Assembly (NCBI GenBank): GCA_907163375.1 | Contig: CAJQUW010009254.1 | Location: 12,501 to 76,500 of the forward strand | Length of the DNA: 64,000 bases | Source: Prostheceraeus crozeri | Lineage: Eukaryota > Platyhelminthes > Polycladida > Euryleptidae | Direction of reading: 5' to 3' | Shown: in pieces, positions 46,003 to 57,854 of the stretch | Layout of the letters: the number at the start of each line of letters is the position of its first letter | Position numbering within the stretch: the first letter of the stretch is position 1 | The notes under the pieces: model-generated | What the model was told of the DNA's origin: nothing | Database searches by the model: none | Seen by the model: the letters and a program-made list of their open reading frames with translations, nothing else | Position numbers and translations under genes: made by a program

Positions 46003-46532
46003 TTAGAGTGCATCGAATGGTTGGTGAGAGGTATTCACCCTGCTGCATATCTGAGCATGACCGCTATGGTGGTGGTGGTAGCGTGATGATCTGGGCCGGT
46101 ATCTGGTACGGAGGTCGAACTGTCGCAGTCATTGTGAATGGGAACTTGAACGGAGAGCGATATTTATCGAATATCATATCTCCAATCGTCATCCCAACGG
46201 TAAATGAACTCAACCTCATATTCCAGGATGACAACGCTCGACCACACAGAGCTGACTGTGTAACAACAGCGATAGTGAGATCTGGAATTCGCATCCTCCA
46301 TTGGCCTTCACGCTCCCCCGACCTGTCTCCGATCGAACATGCTTGGGATGAACTTGGTCGGAAAGTGAGAGATGCATATGATCAGCCGCCATCAACACTG
46401 ACACCTCTTTCAGAGAGACTCATCGATCAATGGTCATTGCTGGATCAGGAACGGCTTGATCATCTTTGCGACTCGATGCCGATGAGACTTCAAAGCAGCA
46501 TTTCAGTGCGGGGAGGACATACTCGGTACTAA
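46003..46532 (+). pseudogene. Tc1-like transposase, 3' part after Harbinger-1
   Basis: Continues from 37088: RVHRMVGERYSPCCISEHDR, GGGSVMIWAGIW, LIFQDDNARPHRADCV and WPSRSPDLSPIEHAWDELGR, ending GGHTRY and TAA. By my count 34 residues separate the second Asp and the Glu (DD34E, canonical Tc1). The first Asp is in the 5' part (WTDESRF). The only defects I see apart from the Harbinger insertion are the deletion after the first HTH and a shift of frame near 37020. Confidence 0.9.
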
Positions 46533-46654
46533 TGTCTCCCATTTATTCAAATATGATGTTTTATATAAAATGCTATCTTATAATTCATGAGTGTGAGTGG
46601 AATAAAGTTAATATATTTGAGTGGAGCATTTTTTATGTCAGGCAGTATATATTC

Positions 46655-46935
46655 CATAATACGTTGTTTTGTATCTAAAACATAAAATATTCTTTCATTT
46701 AAGTCATGTAATTTATAATACGTGAACGCTATTTTGCTTTTTAAAAATTGAAAATTCTTTCATTAAAAAGGCATTTATTTCGTTATACGTTACTTGCCTT
46801 TTAAAGCATAAAGATTCTTTCACTGGAAAATCACGCATTTCATGCTACGTTGTTTTGCCTTCTAAAGTTTCAGAAATCTAATTACGTTTTCCGAAATACG
46901 TTTGTTCGTTATTTAAAAACATAAACAATTTGCGT
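46655..46935. repeat. Decayed tandem repeat, about 60-70-base units
   Basis: At least five units, each opening near ACGTTGTTTTG(C/T)… and continuing with T(C/T)TAAAxCATAAAxATTCTTTCA. Starts at about 46661, 46721, 46787, 46847 and 46899; a stray unit is at 47105 (ACGTTGTTCTGTATTTTAAC). Confidence 0.6.
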
Positions 46936-49007
46936 GAAATGTATTTTGCGTTTGACGGAAGTTTAAGTGTTATTACATTCATGAAGATAATCGTTACTCA
47001 TGATATTAGTAAAACAGTTGACCAAATCTATCCTGTGGAATATGATACCTCACATCCTGACCATTCAATTGAACCCATGAAAGGCAAAACAGCGTAGTTC
47101 GGAATACGTTGTTCTGTATTTTAACGGTCGCAATCACGAATGTGTGCTCCATGGGTGGAATTTAATGAACAGAAAGATGTCCTCATACTTGAAGATATAA
47201 CTTTAAGCACACAGATTCCCTGGCAGCCGTAGACGCTGCGTTTTGCCCTGCAAGGGTTCGTCATCACATGCTTGGAATGGCCCAAACTAGTTTCAAATAT
47301 CTAGAAGGGCTGAACAAGCCGAAGGTCTGCACAATAGGCTGCTCTGTGTTTATCTTGGCATTGGTGCGGTTGATAATCATTAAGATTGCAGAGTGCTAGT
47401 TCGCCTGGACAATGAATAGAAATCAGAATTCATGTCCTCAGACTTGGACAATTTAAGCACAATAATTCCTTTTTATCCGCACGCCAATGCCAGGATAATC
47501 AAACGGAGAGCCAGCAGAAACGCTTGTTCAGCCATTCTAAGCTAGTCATGGCCATTCCGAGCCGTACTGACGCAATCTTAATAGAATTAAATGGACATAA
47601 GTACGCACATTTACTGCTCTAAATATTCCATCATGTAGTGTTGTTTTCGTTGTAGAAAATTTGAAATTTTCCTTTTTCGAATACGGAAACGAAAATGAAA
47701 ACTATCGAAAACAATGAAAGCGAAGACTTCTTAGTTGACATCGTCGAGCAGGAGGTGATGTTTCATGATTTGACGAAGTAAAAAGTAAGCTTCCCCTGGT
47801 GTTTTAGACCAGTATATTCAATTAAAATTCAAATAATAAGATCTCAACGCTTTATCCACCAGGGACTTAAGTAATGGGTGGACGAAACGTGGGGATTTAA
47901 TTTTTTGAATTTTAATTGCATAGCAAATACTACTATACTAATATCATATTGGATATATTGGCAATCCTACTCGTAGTATGTACATAGATGGCCTAGCCTT
48001 ATTCACCTTGTTGACGAAATATTCCGAGTTGTATTAAAAAACATTGACGTTCATGTGATGATGACGCATTGGTGACCACTGCGGCATTCGCTGGCTACCA
48101 TCTCTTTCGAGACATTCGTCTTTGCTGCTTCGCATGAAGCAGGTGTGAGCGTTATGACTTGGAGACCGAAGACTGCGCATTGGTGCCACTTTACCTTTGA
48201 GAATAATATATCTTTGCATTATGCGCTATATATTGATATCTTTGAGAATGATGTCACAAAATGTAAATAGTGTTTATTCATTTTGTTTTTCAACAGCACT
48301 TAAGTCCATTTTCAATTTGTCAGCAAATAAGGAAGCACAAAGTATTTACGGAAGCGGCGAGTCGTGATAAAAATAAAACAAAAACGATGACAAAAACTAA
48401 ACAACAAACAAGTATACTTACAAGTATTTCAAACAAGTATACTTAGGCTACTTACTGCCCGATTCCTCAGGGTGTTGGTATTTGGACGAAATGTCATGCC
48501 GATTCCCATGTGGACGAATTGCGCATCTCCAAGCAGTACGATTCCAAGTTCTACAGATTGTAGGCCTACAATCTGTAGAAGTGAATTGCAAGTTACTGTG
48601 GTCGAATCGTGTTAATTTTGTCATTTCTTTTCAATAATGTGCTCTGTGTTCAGTCTCATGACGCAGTCTCATCTCACAAGGACGATCTCTTCTGTCTCAT
48701 GACGAACTAGTCGATGCCATTAACCGTTGATTATCATTCAACTTCTCTGTCATTGATTATAATGATAATCGTCTATATTTCAATTCACCTCAGTACTGGG
48801 AATTAGGCTAATATGTAGTTAGGAAGTAGCAACAGAAGTCAATAAATCAATAACAAATAAAAAATATGATAACTTCAACTTTAAACTTGACATATACTTC
48901 GATTGAAAGTGCGCATCATATAGTAACCACGAATGTAGCATACGGAATGACTTCGAATATGTATTAATAAGTGGAGTAATGTGAAGAGGATGTTCATGGT
49001 CATTAGG
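46936..49007. other. No recognisable gene
   Basis: Non-coding stretch of 2 kb. ORFs are short and without motifs. Contains the 32-base palindrome listed separately. Confidence 0.5.
48549..48580. repeat. Perfect 32-base palindrome
   Basis: TTCTACAGATTGTAGG followed by its exact reverse complement, centred on TAGGCCTA. No loop. Confidence 0.97.
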
Positions 49008-49112
49008 GGTCGTGCACATATTACGTGATACCAAATTTACGAAATTTTAGCCCCCCCCCTCCCGCTTGTGATAGGGCGTGACATATCCTGTGAACCCCCT
49101 CCCACATCACGT

Positions 49113-52100
49113 CAGTGGCGGCTCTATGAATTTCTGTTAGGTCATGCTCATCAATTTTTTCGCATCATGAGGAAAAAAGTATGTGTGACAGCTATCATAC
49201 GAGGATTTTTAACCATGCAACTGATGTAGCATAATGTAGCTTAATATCATGCAACTTAAGAAACAGTTACGAATTCGATGAACAAAATTTTAATCTCATT
49301 CCATTTGCATTTGCCCTTTCCTAATTATAATTCAAACATGCAAGCCGCCTACTTTTCACATCAGCTAATCCAGTGAATATGGTGTAGGGCTAGGCATAAT
49401 TCTAATGATCTACATACTGTATCAGCCAAAATACGCTTAAAATAAAATTCCAGGCGTAGGCTACATGATTTGTATGTTTGAGTACATCCGATGATAATCT
49501 GATGCATGCATAGCCTATTATACTATTTGCTCCTAGACATATCTACATATGCAAGCATGTAGAAGACCACGGCTAAATTTAATCACCAGATAATGTATAT
49601 TAAATAATATTCAAGTTCTAGTTATTTGAAGCATGCATTTAAGATAGTAAAAACACCGTCAATCGCACAAAATCACAAGCTGTATTAACATTGGAAGATA
49701 TTGAATTACTTATAAAGGAAGTCAATTCGATGGGGTTTCAATCGTGCAAATTTTTCAATTGTAAAATCAAAAAGTTCACTCTTATGCAAACTTTCCAGAA
49801 ATTCTCTCTCGATAGAAATTCTTGCCAGAGAGGTCAATCGTTCCTGACCAATTGTATTACGCTGATAGGTCTTTATTCTCTTCAATACCGAAAAAGACCT
49901 TTCTGTACTGGCTGACGAAATAGGGATGGTCAAACACAGTTTCAAAAGTTTTACAACTTCGGGCAAGCTCTTTTGTAAATCCTCAGAGAAAATGAATTTT
50001 AATAAGTCTTTCAATGGTTTCTTGAAGTCATCATCGTGATAAATAAATTTTAATTCATTTTGGAGACGACTTATATCAAAAAAATCTTCATATGCAGATT
50101 TTAGAGATCGGAGTAGATGGTGAGGGAAATCCCATTGATAAGAAGAAAAGAAATTCATGTCTAGGAGGCTCAGAAATTCAAAATCTTTGTGATCACGAAA
50201 GCGTGCTTCCATACCTTCAGAAATTGTGTCAATAATTTTGAACATAAGGGGACACAATTCTGATGCAATTCGTTTTTCCGTCTTATGATGGGGGAGCATC
50301 TCAAAAACCTTTGCTTTCAAATCATGATACTTATCATCAGAGCGGATCGTTTCGAGAAAATCTGAGAACTTTTTGATTCTCTCATGAACAAAATTAACAT
50401 CTGCCAATTTGCTCTGCATCAAATTGAACAAAATAGTAGTGTGTTCAAAAACCCGGTTGAAAAACAAAGTCAAGAACAAAAAGCAAGTATCATTCAAGTA
50501 CCCCAATAGGCCAGTCGCCTCCTTCACCGTAACATCATCCCAGTCGCAAGCATCTTCCAAAATCTTTAATAATGCTTGTCTGATTGACTCATAATTTTCA
50601 GCGAGAACATGAATGATGCGTCCGTGGTATGACCAGCGTGTAGGAACTGTGGCTGGAAAGCACAATCCAGTTTGTTTTGTCATGAAAGCTTTACGTTTGC
50701 TACTCGATCCAGTAAAAGAACTAAATGCACCAATGTTAGCAAAGTATATGCGAACATCACGAATTTTTGATGAGCAGTTTCGAATCACTAGGTTTAATTT
50801 GTGAGCATAGCAGTGTACGAACTTAGCATGAGGAAATGCCTCAGAACGTATCAAAGACTGAACACCATGAAACTTGCCACTCATTACTGCCGCACCATCG
50901 TATGTCTGAGAGACAATTTTATCAGTCAAATCACCGAAAGGTTTTAGAACTTCTATCATTGCATTTTTCAAGCCTTCGGCATTTCTCTTTTCACTGACGT
51001 CGTAGAATCCTAGGAATCTTTCTTGAACATCACCTACTTGATTAACGAAGCGTATGATAATTGAAAACTGTTCGCAAGTAGAAATGTCTGAAGTCTCATC
51101 AGCTTGAATACTAAGATATTTTACCTTCGAGACTTCACTTATTATCTGATCCACAAGAACGCTATCAACTACATCAATCAAATCATTTTGCACAGTTTTC
51201 GATGTGCCTTTAAAACTCGACCTTGAATTATCTGTGCCATGTAGCTGCTGGTCAAACGCATAATCGAAGTTGGAAAATACCTCCAACAGCTCTCGATAGT
51301 TCCCACGATTGTTGCTACCTGTCGATTCGTCGTGTCCTCTGAAGGACATGGTTTGTGTACCAAGATACAAAGTTGCATGAAGTAAGTAAGTAAGGTACTT
51401 CCTATTCTGCTTCACGCGCTCGTTGTGTTGATCTATTTCTAGACTTTTCAACTTAGATTTGGTATAATCAATCGTCGCTCTTTTTCCAAATTGCTTCCAC
51501 AATTTATAAGAATCAAGATGGCCTTTACTTTGTGAATGCGAATCACTATCAACCAAAACCTGTCTAAAATTGGCGTAGCCAACACCAGTCCATGATGACT
51601 TTGGATTCAAATTAAACAGCAAACAGCAAACAGCAATACAAGCGCTTGCTTTCCTCGCAGCCACACAGCCAATCTTTTGCTGCGTACCAAGACGTTTGGA
51701 AATTTCTTCCTTTGTATTTTACACCACTTAAGTCAGGTTTTGGTCCACCTTCTTCGATGATGTCCTTCTTCTCTTCGAAGTTCCTGCGTGAAAATGGTCT
51801 ATTGATTAAGTCTTGAAGTCCTCTGCTTTGATCGGCTGAGGCCATTACACAGGACGTAAAATATAAATGCACACTTCACAAGTTCACAGCTGATGTCGTA
51901 AACAACTGAGACTCGAGACATCTCAAGATCTCACTACACCGATAAAATCAGCAGATTGCCGTCCAATCAGCTACCGTTAGTTGGTTGAAAGGAGCTATAC
52001 GTATCATTTGTGCTTCCCGTCCACGGCATGAGATGGAGTATGAAAATCGTCATCCGCAGATTTTGCTATTGTTCTCCCGTCAGATGATCCGGCCAATAAC

Positions 52101-52380
52101 AAATGAGGTATGCTCGAATTGACTTGCGTTCCCCTGAATTTTTTAGAACAAGTTAGCTACTTGATAAATCTTAATTGTGGTATGACCTTAATGTCACAGC
52201 AACATGATCTGACATAGTAATCAAATGTTGTCAAAGCTTGAAAATGATGTTGGAAGTTTTTTTGTTGATTCAAAACTTTCCCTTTCTTGTGGTTGACATC
52301 GTTGATTTGTGTGGAGGAAAATTAGACAAAATACTTCGTCATGCTGAGCATGAAGGGCATGATCGCTAAAGCCGCCACTG
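49113..52380 (-). mobile_element. hAT-2 transposon
   Basis: CAGTGGCGGCT… at the left and …AGCCGCCACTG at the right are inverted for 11 bases. The 8-bp duplication CATCACGT is perfect (49105-49112, 52381-52388). Carries one DUF4371-type transposase on the minus strand. Inserted in the left arm of the MITE at 49008. Confidence 0.95.
49706..51845 (-). pseudogene. hAT-2 transposase (ZMYM1/DUF4371-like), one frameshift
   Basis: Starts MASADQSRGLQDLI at 51845 and runs to 51612. A repeat of TGCTGTT (three tandem copies near 51610-51635) shifts the frame into the 652-codon frame 51664-49706. The TTF zinc finger straddles the break (FQTSWYAAKDWLCGC…LYC…CLLFNL). Then KSSWTGVGYANFRQVL, IQADETSDISTCEQFSII, SQTYDGAAVMSGKFHGVQSL, VHCYAHKLNLVI and the C-terminal SSASTERSFSVLKRIKTYQR with the Glu. 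Full length otherwise, about 715 codons. It shares domain order with hAT-1 but is a different family: TIRs differ and proteins are clearly diverged. Confidence 0.9.
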
Positions 52381-52919
52381 CATCACGTGATATTCTGGTC
52401 TACCTCCCCAAAAAAATTAATTCCATGATCTATTCTATACATTTATTTGAATTTTGTTGAATACCTTACTTTCTACTTGTTTTTGGATCTGCGATCAAAT
52501 ATGCAGCTAGAGATCGGTTGAGGATAGAACAGCTTGTAAGCTACATGTGAATTAAGAAGTAAAAACGTCAATTCCTATATAGGTGTCTTACTTCGAAGCT
52601 GCCAATTATACAAAATTTGCTGTTTTAAGGCCGGTTTACATCCGTCTGTATTTACAATACAAGGGATCGATTTGTTAACACAGAGTTGGCGTGTCTGTTT
52701 TACAGACTTACAGAAGGGAAATGATTCATCCATTACATTTCACAGAAGTAAATAAGTTGTTCATAAAGGTCTGTGTTTGTGTCTGTATTTTTCAGTAGTT
52801 TGAAGGTTGTTTGACTGTGATACTTGAATTATGGATTCAAGAAAACGTGTTTTTCTAGTTCTTATCCACTTTCTTTCTTGTCCACTTCTCGTCTTCAATG
52901 ACAGTTTCTGGCGGCTATG

Positions 52920-55625
52920 CAGGGGCTGGGAAAAATTAATTGCAATTTAATTGGTTTATATTTCATGCAACAATCAATTAATTGACATTGGGTGGAATAA
53001 CCAATCAATTATTGCAATTAATTGCCAATTATTTCGACTTTTTTGTAACATATCTTTTCGTGTGTAAATATCCTCAAATTCATCTTATACGTTAGTCAAA
53101 TATGTTAGTCGGTAGGTTAGTAAAATAATTTCTCACATTATACAACACGCATTATAACAAATAGGCTACATGTATATAAAAATTCCTGAATCTTCTTTTG
53201 ACCGTCTTTTAACTTTTCATGCTACTTAGGGTATTTTTCCGTATCTGTAAAATCAACTGATCATAATTTTATTCTTTAGACGTTTATATAGATACATACA
53301 TCAATATTAGGCTCATTCCTTAATCTATAGACTGTATTGTATAGAATTACTAAGTTAGTATTATTATTTATTTGAAGGTTAGGTATTTTTCTTTATATTT
53401 ATCAGATTACGGTACATCCGATTTCCGAAGGCATTATTCCGGTAACTTATATTTGATATTTATATATCGCACATGACAGTACAGTGCTAGTTTTGAGTAT
53501 GAATAGGCCTATGTCAAAACAAAAATTATAGCAATGAACATATCTATCAAACATCAACCGTATGAACACAATAACAATCGTCATTTATGATAAATCGTCG
53601 ACCCCATCATCATTGCTAATCGCGTCGGATAATATTTTCAAACCGTCTTCGTTTGCATCCCAAAAGCGGTGATTTACTCGTAAAAATTACTCGTATTTCT
53701 AGATTCAACGGAAGCAAGTTTTGTCGAAGATCACTGAATGCAAAACCGGCATGGCTAAAAAAGCGTTCTACAATGTTTGAGGTTGTTAAAAGGAACTTAC
53801 CATATTCGTAAAGAGATTCTGATGTGGGCACTGTTTTTTTAATCTTTAGTCGTTTGAGGAGAATAGAGGTGAAATCAGAATTTTGAACAGGATTAATCTG
53901 ATTAGAAGATTCCTTGTCAGCAGCATGTTCAACTTTAAGCCCTCTTCTCGTCGGCAGTCAAGTCTGATTCCCTTTGGTCGAGAATCTTTACTAATGCATT
54001 TTCAAATGCTTGGGAATGAATAATTGCGGCATCACTTGCGATGTATTTTCGCATAGAAGGATTAATTCGTCAAAAAGAGTTCTCACATCACACGCGTCGA
54101 TATTTTCGCGTTGTAGAGCCTTAGTTACCGAATCAAACTTAACGAGTTCTTCGAGCAGTTCCGAAAGGCGAGAATTTTCTCTTGGTGTAAGAAGAAAATC
54201 CATCACCGAACGATTGTTCTCAAAATTTGAAAGAAAGGGCTTTAATTCGAAATAACGTGAGACCATTGCTTTCGTGCTAGACCAGCGTGTGGAATTTCGT
54301 AGAACAGGTCGCAAAGACGTAAATTTGCGTAGTTGACCTGCTAATTTCAGGTTCCTTAATTGAGTCATCAATGATTGTACTTTAATTAATATTTGCTGGT
54401 AATTCTCAACTTTTAGGTGTGAATTCACTGCCAAGTTAAAGCGATGAGAATTGCAACCCAGCAATGGTAATTCACACAAGTCAGCTAATGCCTTGTTTGT
54501 TTCACACTTATCCCCAACCAAGGCAATAACATTGGACATAGATTGATGAAGAATCTCCTCAACTACCCACTTAATGAAATCATAATGAATTTTTGAAGTG
54601 AGAAGAGTTGTTGATATTGTAAGATGCAAAAACGGCGATGAAATGAGTTCCACCTTTCGACCAGCCGTCAAGAACAAGGCAAAACGTGTTTGGGACTTCA
54701 TTTGCTATCTTTTGTTCAACGGCGGTACATAAGATTCCCATGTACTTTTTCAACGTTTTCACCGAAATTGGATTGAGGTTTGAATATTTCCTCGTTGGCG
54801 GATCCTCTACGAATGAAAAGGGTTTCATTCCGCAGCACACCCACTCAATCCACGAGTAGATATTTGCGACCTTTACTGGAATTACTTTAAATCCGTGAAA
54901 ATCTTCAACACGACTTTGACCTGTTTTGTTGTTTATATTCTTCTCATAGTCTGGGTGTTGAGATTTAACGTGATTTAGAAGATTAGTCCATCCACTACCC
55001 TTCTTTTGCGAGAGAGTTTTACCGCATGTACACTTCCAAATTCCCGTTACCGTAGTTTCTGAGAAATAAGTCATTACAATGTCTTTCGAGTTGAACACAA
55101 TGGGCCGTGATAGGAACATCTTAACGTCGTATTCAAAATGGCAATTATGAAAGAGCGATGTAAAGGGAAGGTCGAAAGCTGCACTTTGTTGCTGTCGTTG
55201 CCGATATGAATAAAAGTAAAACACAACTGGCCTGGCCAGGTTACTCGTGAGTCGTGACTCAGCAGTCATCAGTCTATTCATTCGCTCTCGTGATCAGCAA
55301 TCACCAGTTGGCTGTTGTTGTTGTCTATAACTCGAAAGGCATCATACACATCGGATTCACGGGCCGTGTGCATTCTATCTACAAGATGACGCAAAAGCAA
55401 CAGCAAATCTAATCTCCTTGAAAGGCATACACAAGTGAGGATTTTTCGGCAATAAAATGCGTACACGGCCTTATACCGAGCTCATTGTGTTGGCTATTTC
55501 ATCGGCAAATAATTGAATAATTGCAATTAATTGGTGTTTCACCAATCAATTAATTGAGCATGAGACACCACAGCAATCAATTAATTGCAATTAATTGCCA
55601 ATCAATTAATTTTTCCCTGCCCCTG
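52920..55625 (-). mobile_element. hAT-3 transposon
   Basis: Ends CAGGGGCTGGGAAAAATTAA and, read inward from the right, CAGGGGCAGGGAAAAATTAA. The 8-bp duplication CGGCTATG is perfect (52912-52919 and 55626-55633). Subterminal AATTAATTGCAATTAATTGG runs are inverted at both ends. Contains a decayed BED/hAT transposase. Confidence 0.95.
53616..55281 (-). pseudogene. hAT-3 transposase, BED-finger type, frameshifted
   Basis: Frames 55281-54580, 54701-53991 and 53831-53616. A BED finger (WKCTCGKTLSQKKGSGWTNL, LLNHVKSQHPDYE) is followed by CLVLDGWSKGGTHFIAVFAS (first Asp), VIALVGDKCETNKALADLCE (second Asp), LLGCNSHRFNLAVN and LRNSTRWSSTKAMVSRYFEL, and finally the C-terminal TSNIVERFFSHAGFAFSDLR with the Glu. 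At least two frameshifts, and the short distance between the last two pieces suggests a deletion. Confidence 0.85.
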
Positions 55626-56711
55626 CGGCTATGTTCTCCTCGCAGATATTGGAAACGAGATTGACACTTTTCAGCACTCTCAGCCCCAATCGACTCAGAT
55701 ATCTCTGCCCATGCTGATCTTCTTTTCACATTGTCTTTATAATCGCTGCTTCTAATGTCATAGAGGCAACTTCGATTTCGTACTTCATTCAGTAACGATT
55801 CGTCAAAGTTCTTTTGTGTTTCTTTTTTCTCGGAGCCGTTCATCATCGTGAATTCGTGATTGAAATCAGAAAATACACTGTTGACTACTAGCGTTGTAGA
55901 CTTGACACGCGTACAGTACACTCACACGCACGCTTCATTCTCCGATGTAGCTCATTAGCCAATCACATGATTCTGTATTTACAGACGAGTTGAGTTTCTT
56001 TCAACTCGTCTGTATTTAGTAGAATCAGCCTTCTGTGTTATTCTCGTGAACCCTTCTGTAAGCGCAGAGAACTAGTCTGTATTCCAGACTCCACCTTCTG
56101 TAAAACAGAGGGACTTCTGTAGATACAGAAGCCAAAATACAGACGGATGTAAACCGGCCTTTAAGGAAGACAAAAATATTCTTGTAGACTGGTATTGGCA
56201 GCGATGCGTCACCTTCAGCAACGAGGTCAACTTCCCCATTCTCATCTATCAGTTTGAAATGCCATCAGCCAATCAGAATCTATCTCCAAATAGGCGCGCG
56301 TCTATTCGATAATCTTTCGTCTATGGAGTAAAGGAAAAGGACACTTTACTGGAGTCAGTAGCTGATCAACAGAAGGTCATGCAAGCCCATTGTTTTCAAC
56401 GGGAGAAAACGTTTGATTCTTGAATATGACGTCACTCAGCTAGGATTGTGACGTTATTTTGCATTCAAATCGCCTGTGTTTTTACCAAACATTCGATCGA
56501 TTTCTGCTTCAAGATACTTCAAGGTATCAGTAACATTTGCTTTCGTCAAAATAACAACTTCTGATTGATAATGCATTTTGTTTGAAAGAACAGTATAAAC
56601 CTTTGGTATATCACGTGATATTGTCTGTGTACCCCATCTCCCATGTGATGCCGCGTGATATATCGGTTGTACCCCCTCCCCCCGTACGCATCACGTAATA
56701 TGTGCACGACC

Positions 56712-57736
56712 AATGACTTGAACAATTTTGCGGATATCAGCAAACGACGATAATCCAACGGAAGGAAAAGCGGATGCCCACAGAATGATGAGCCACAGAT
56801 AATTCTATGTATAATGGGTCTCCGATCTTCTTTGAATCCTGGAAAATGCTTAGAGCTACGCGTAGCGTATACGGCTTTTGAAATTATGTGATGGTGCATT
56901 TTCACATCATTCATGAACACGATGTAAAGCACTTCATATTGTTATGTCGTAGATGTCCTTGTGAGACGCAGGGAAAATGCTTTCTTACATGCCGTCTTGA
57001 CATGGCAGTTGGCACTTCTTCTAAAATACCTTCTTCAATAATTAAATGCATCACGAATGATATGATTGATATCAGATGAATTAAATCATCTGCTTCCGAA
57101 TTTTTCAGAAATCAGCAATCTCGGTTAATTTTGTCGACTGTTCGAACTGAGGAGAAAATCAAATAGCTTCATGTAATTTTACGGTTATGACACTTGATTA
57201 TCTCATGTTTACCTCCATGATTCTCGTTGAAAGTTTGTAATTTACGCTTACTTAGTTCGTGAACTGATCTCGTTTACCAGTTCATGAAAGCTGAAAAACA
57301 GACAAATCCTTCCTTATAATTGGCTATTAACTCACAGTTGGCCTTTAGAAACAATATAGAAATTTCAACAACTTCAAGTCCTTTGAATAATGGATGATGT
57401 GTTCAATAAATAGCATATCGTTGGTGGTCGAGTCGATAGAATCATTTCATCCAGTTAAACACACACAGTGTCATACATGAAAATACAAACAGTGATGATC
57501 TGTGATTCCCAATAATCCTGTAAGAATGGCCCGTCAAGCAATACGTGACATCAGTCAACGAAAGATTATGATACACTCATGACTGTCGGATTTTCCATTT
57601 GAACTGGATGGCCTCCATCCGATTAGTTAAGTGCTTGTTTCCTTCGCTCCTGATCTCTCTTCTAATATCGTTCCCTATCAGCACAACCTGAAAGCTTTAA
57701 TCTGGTTTTCGCGACGGATATTATTTCATACTTTAG
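56712..57736. other. No recognisable gene
   Basis: Non-coding up to a pyrimidine-rich acceptor-like site (TTTCATACTTTAG at 57736). May be intron or upstream region of the next gene. Confidence 0.4.
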
Positions 57737-57854
57737 GTCTCACGTGAGATCGAGGAGGGCCAGACAAGCTTCCGTGAAGTGAGACAAGTAGCGAATTGCT
57801 ACAGGGCCACTCTCACGGCCACAAAGTTGCTGTGTGGTCGACATCCATTTCAGA

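Larger units (their letters stand above)
52800..55846 (-). pseudogene. MADF-domain ORF of Harbinger-3, split by hAT-3
   Basis: From MMNGSEKKETQ (55846) it reads FDESLLNEVRNRSCLYDIRS, YKDNVKRRSAWAEISESIGA and CQSRFQYLRGEHSRR up to the hAT-3 duplication (55626-55633). The frame resumes beyond hAT-3 at 52919 with QKLSLKTRSGQERKWI. Joining with one CGGCTATG copy is in frame. It ends without an obvious stop near 52800. MADF features: LLNEVRxRxxLYDxxxxDYxD and the C-terminal FQYLRxxxxR. A DNA-binding partner gene without its transposase. Confidence 0.75.
52628..56160 (-). mobile_element. Harbinger-3, MADF-only element containing hAT-3
   Basis: Inverted ends AGGCCGGTTTACATCCGTCT (26-base match to …TGTATTT) with TTA on both sides (52625-52627, 56161-56163). 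Excluding hAT-3 it is about 820 bases and encodes only the MADF fragment, no transposase. Subterminal regions repeat short TCTGTATTT/ACAGAAG words in inverted order. It would depend on an autonomous Harbinger. Confidence 0.85.
49008..56711. mobile_element. Short DNA element (MITE) opened by two insertions
   Basis: The outer ends GGTCGTGCACATATTACGTGA are inverted copies (left 49008, right 56691-56711). Both flanks carry C-rich blocks with CCCCCTCCC and a TGATATATC/CACGTGATAT motif. After removing hAT-2 and the Harbinger-3 composite, only about 890 bases without a transposase remain, so it is non-autonomous. No target duplication could be recognised, and the superfamily is unknown. Confidence 0.7.
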
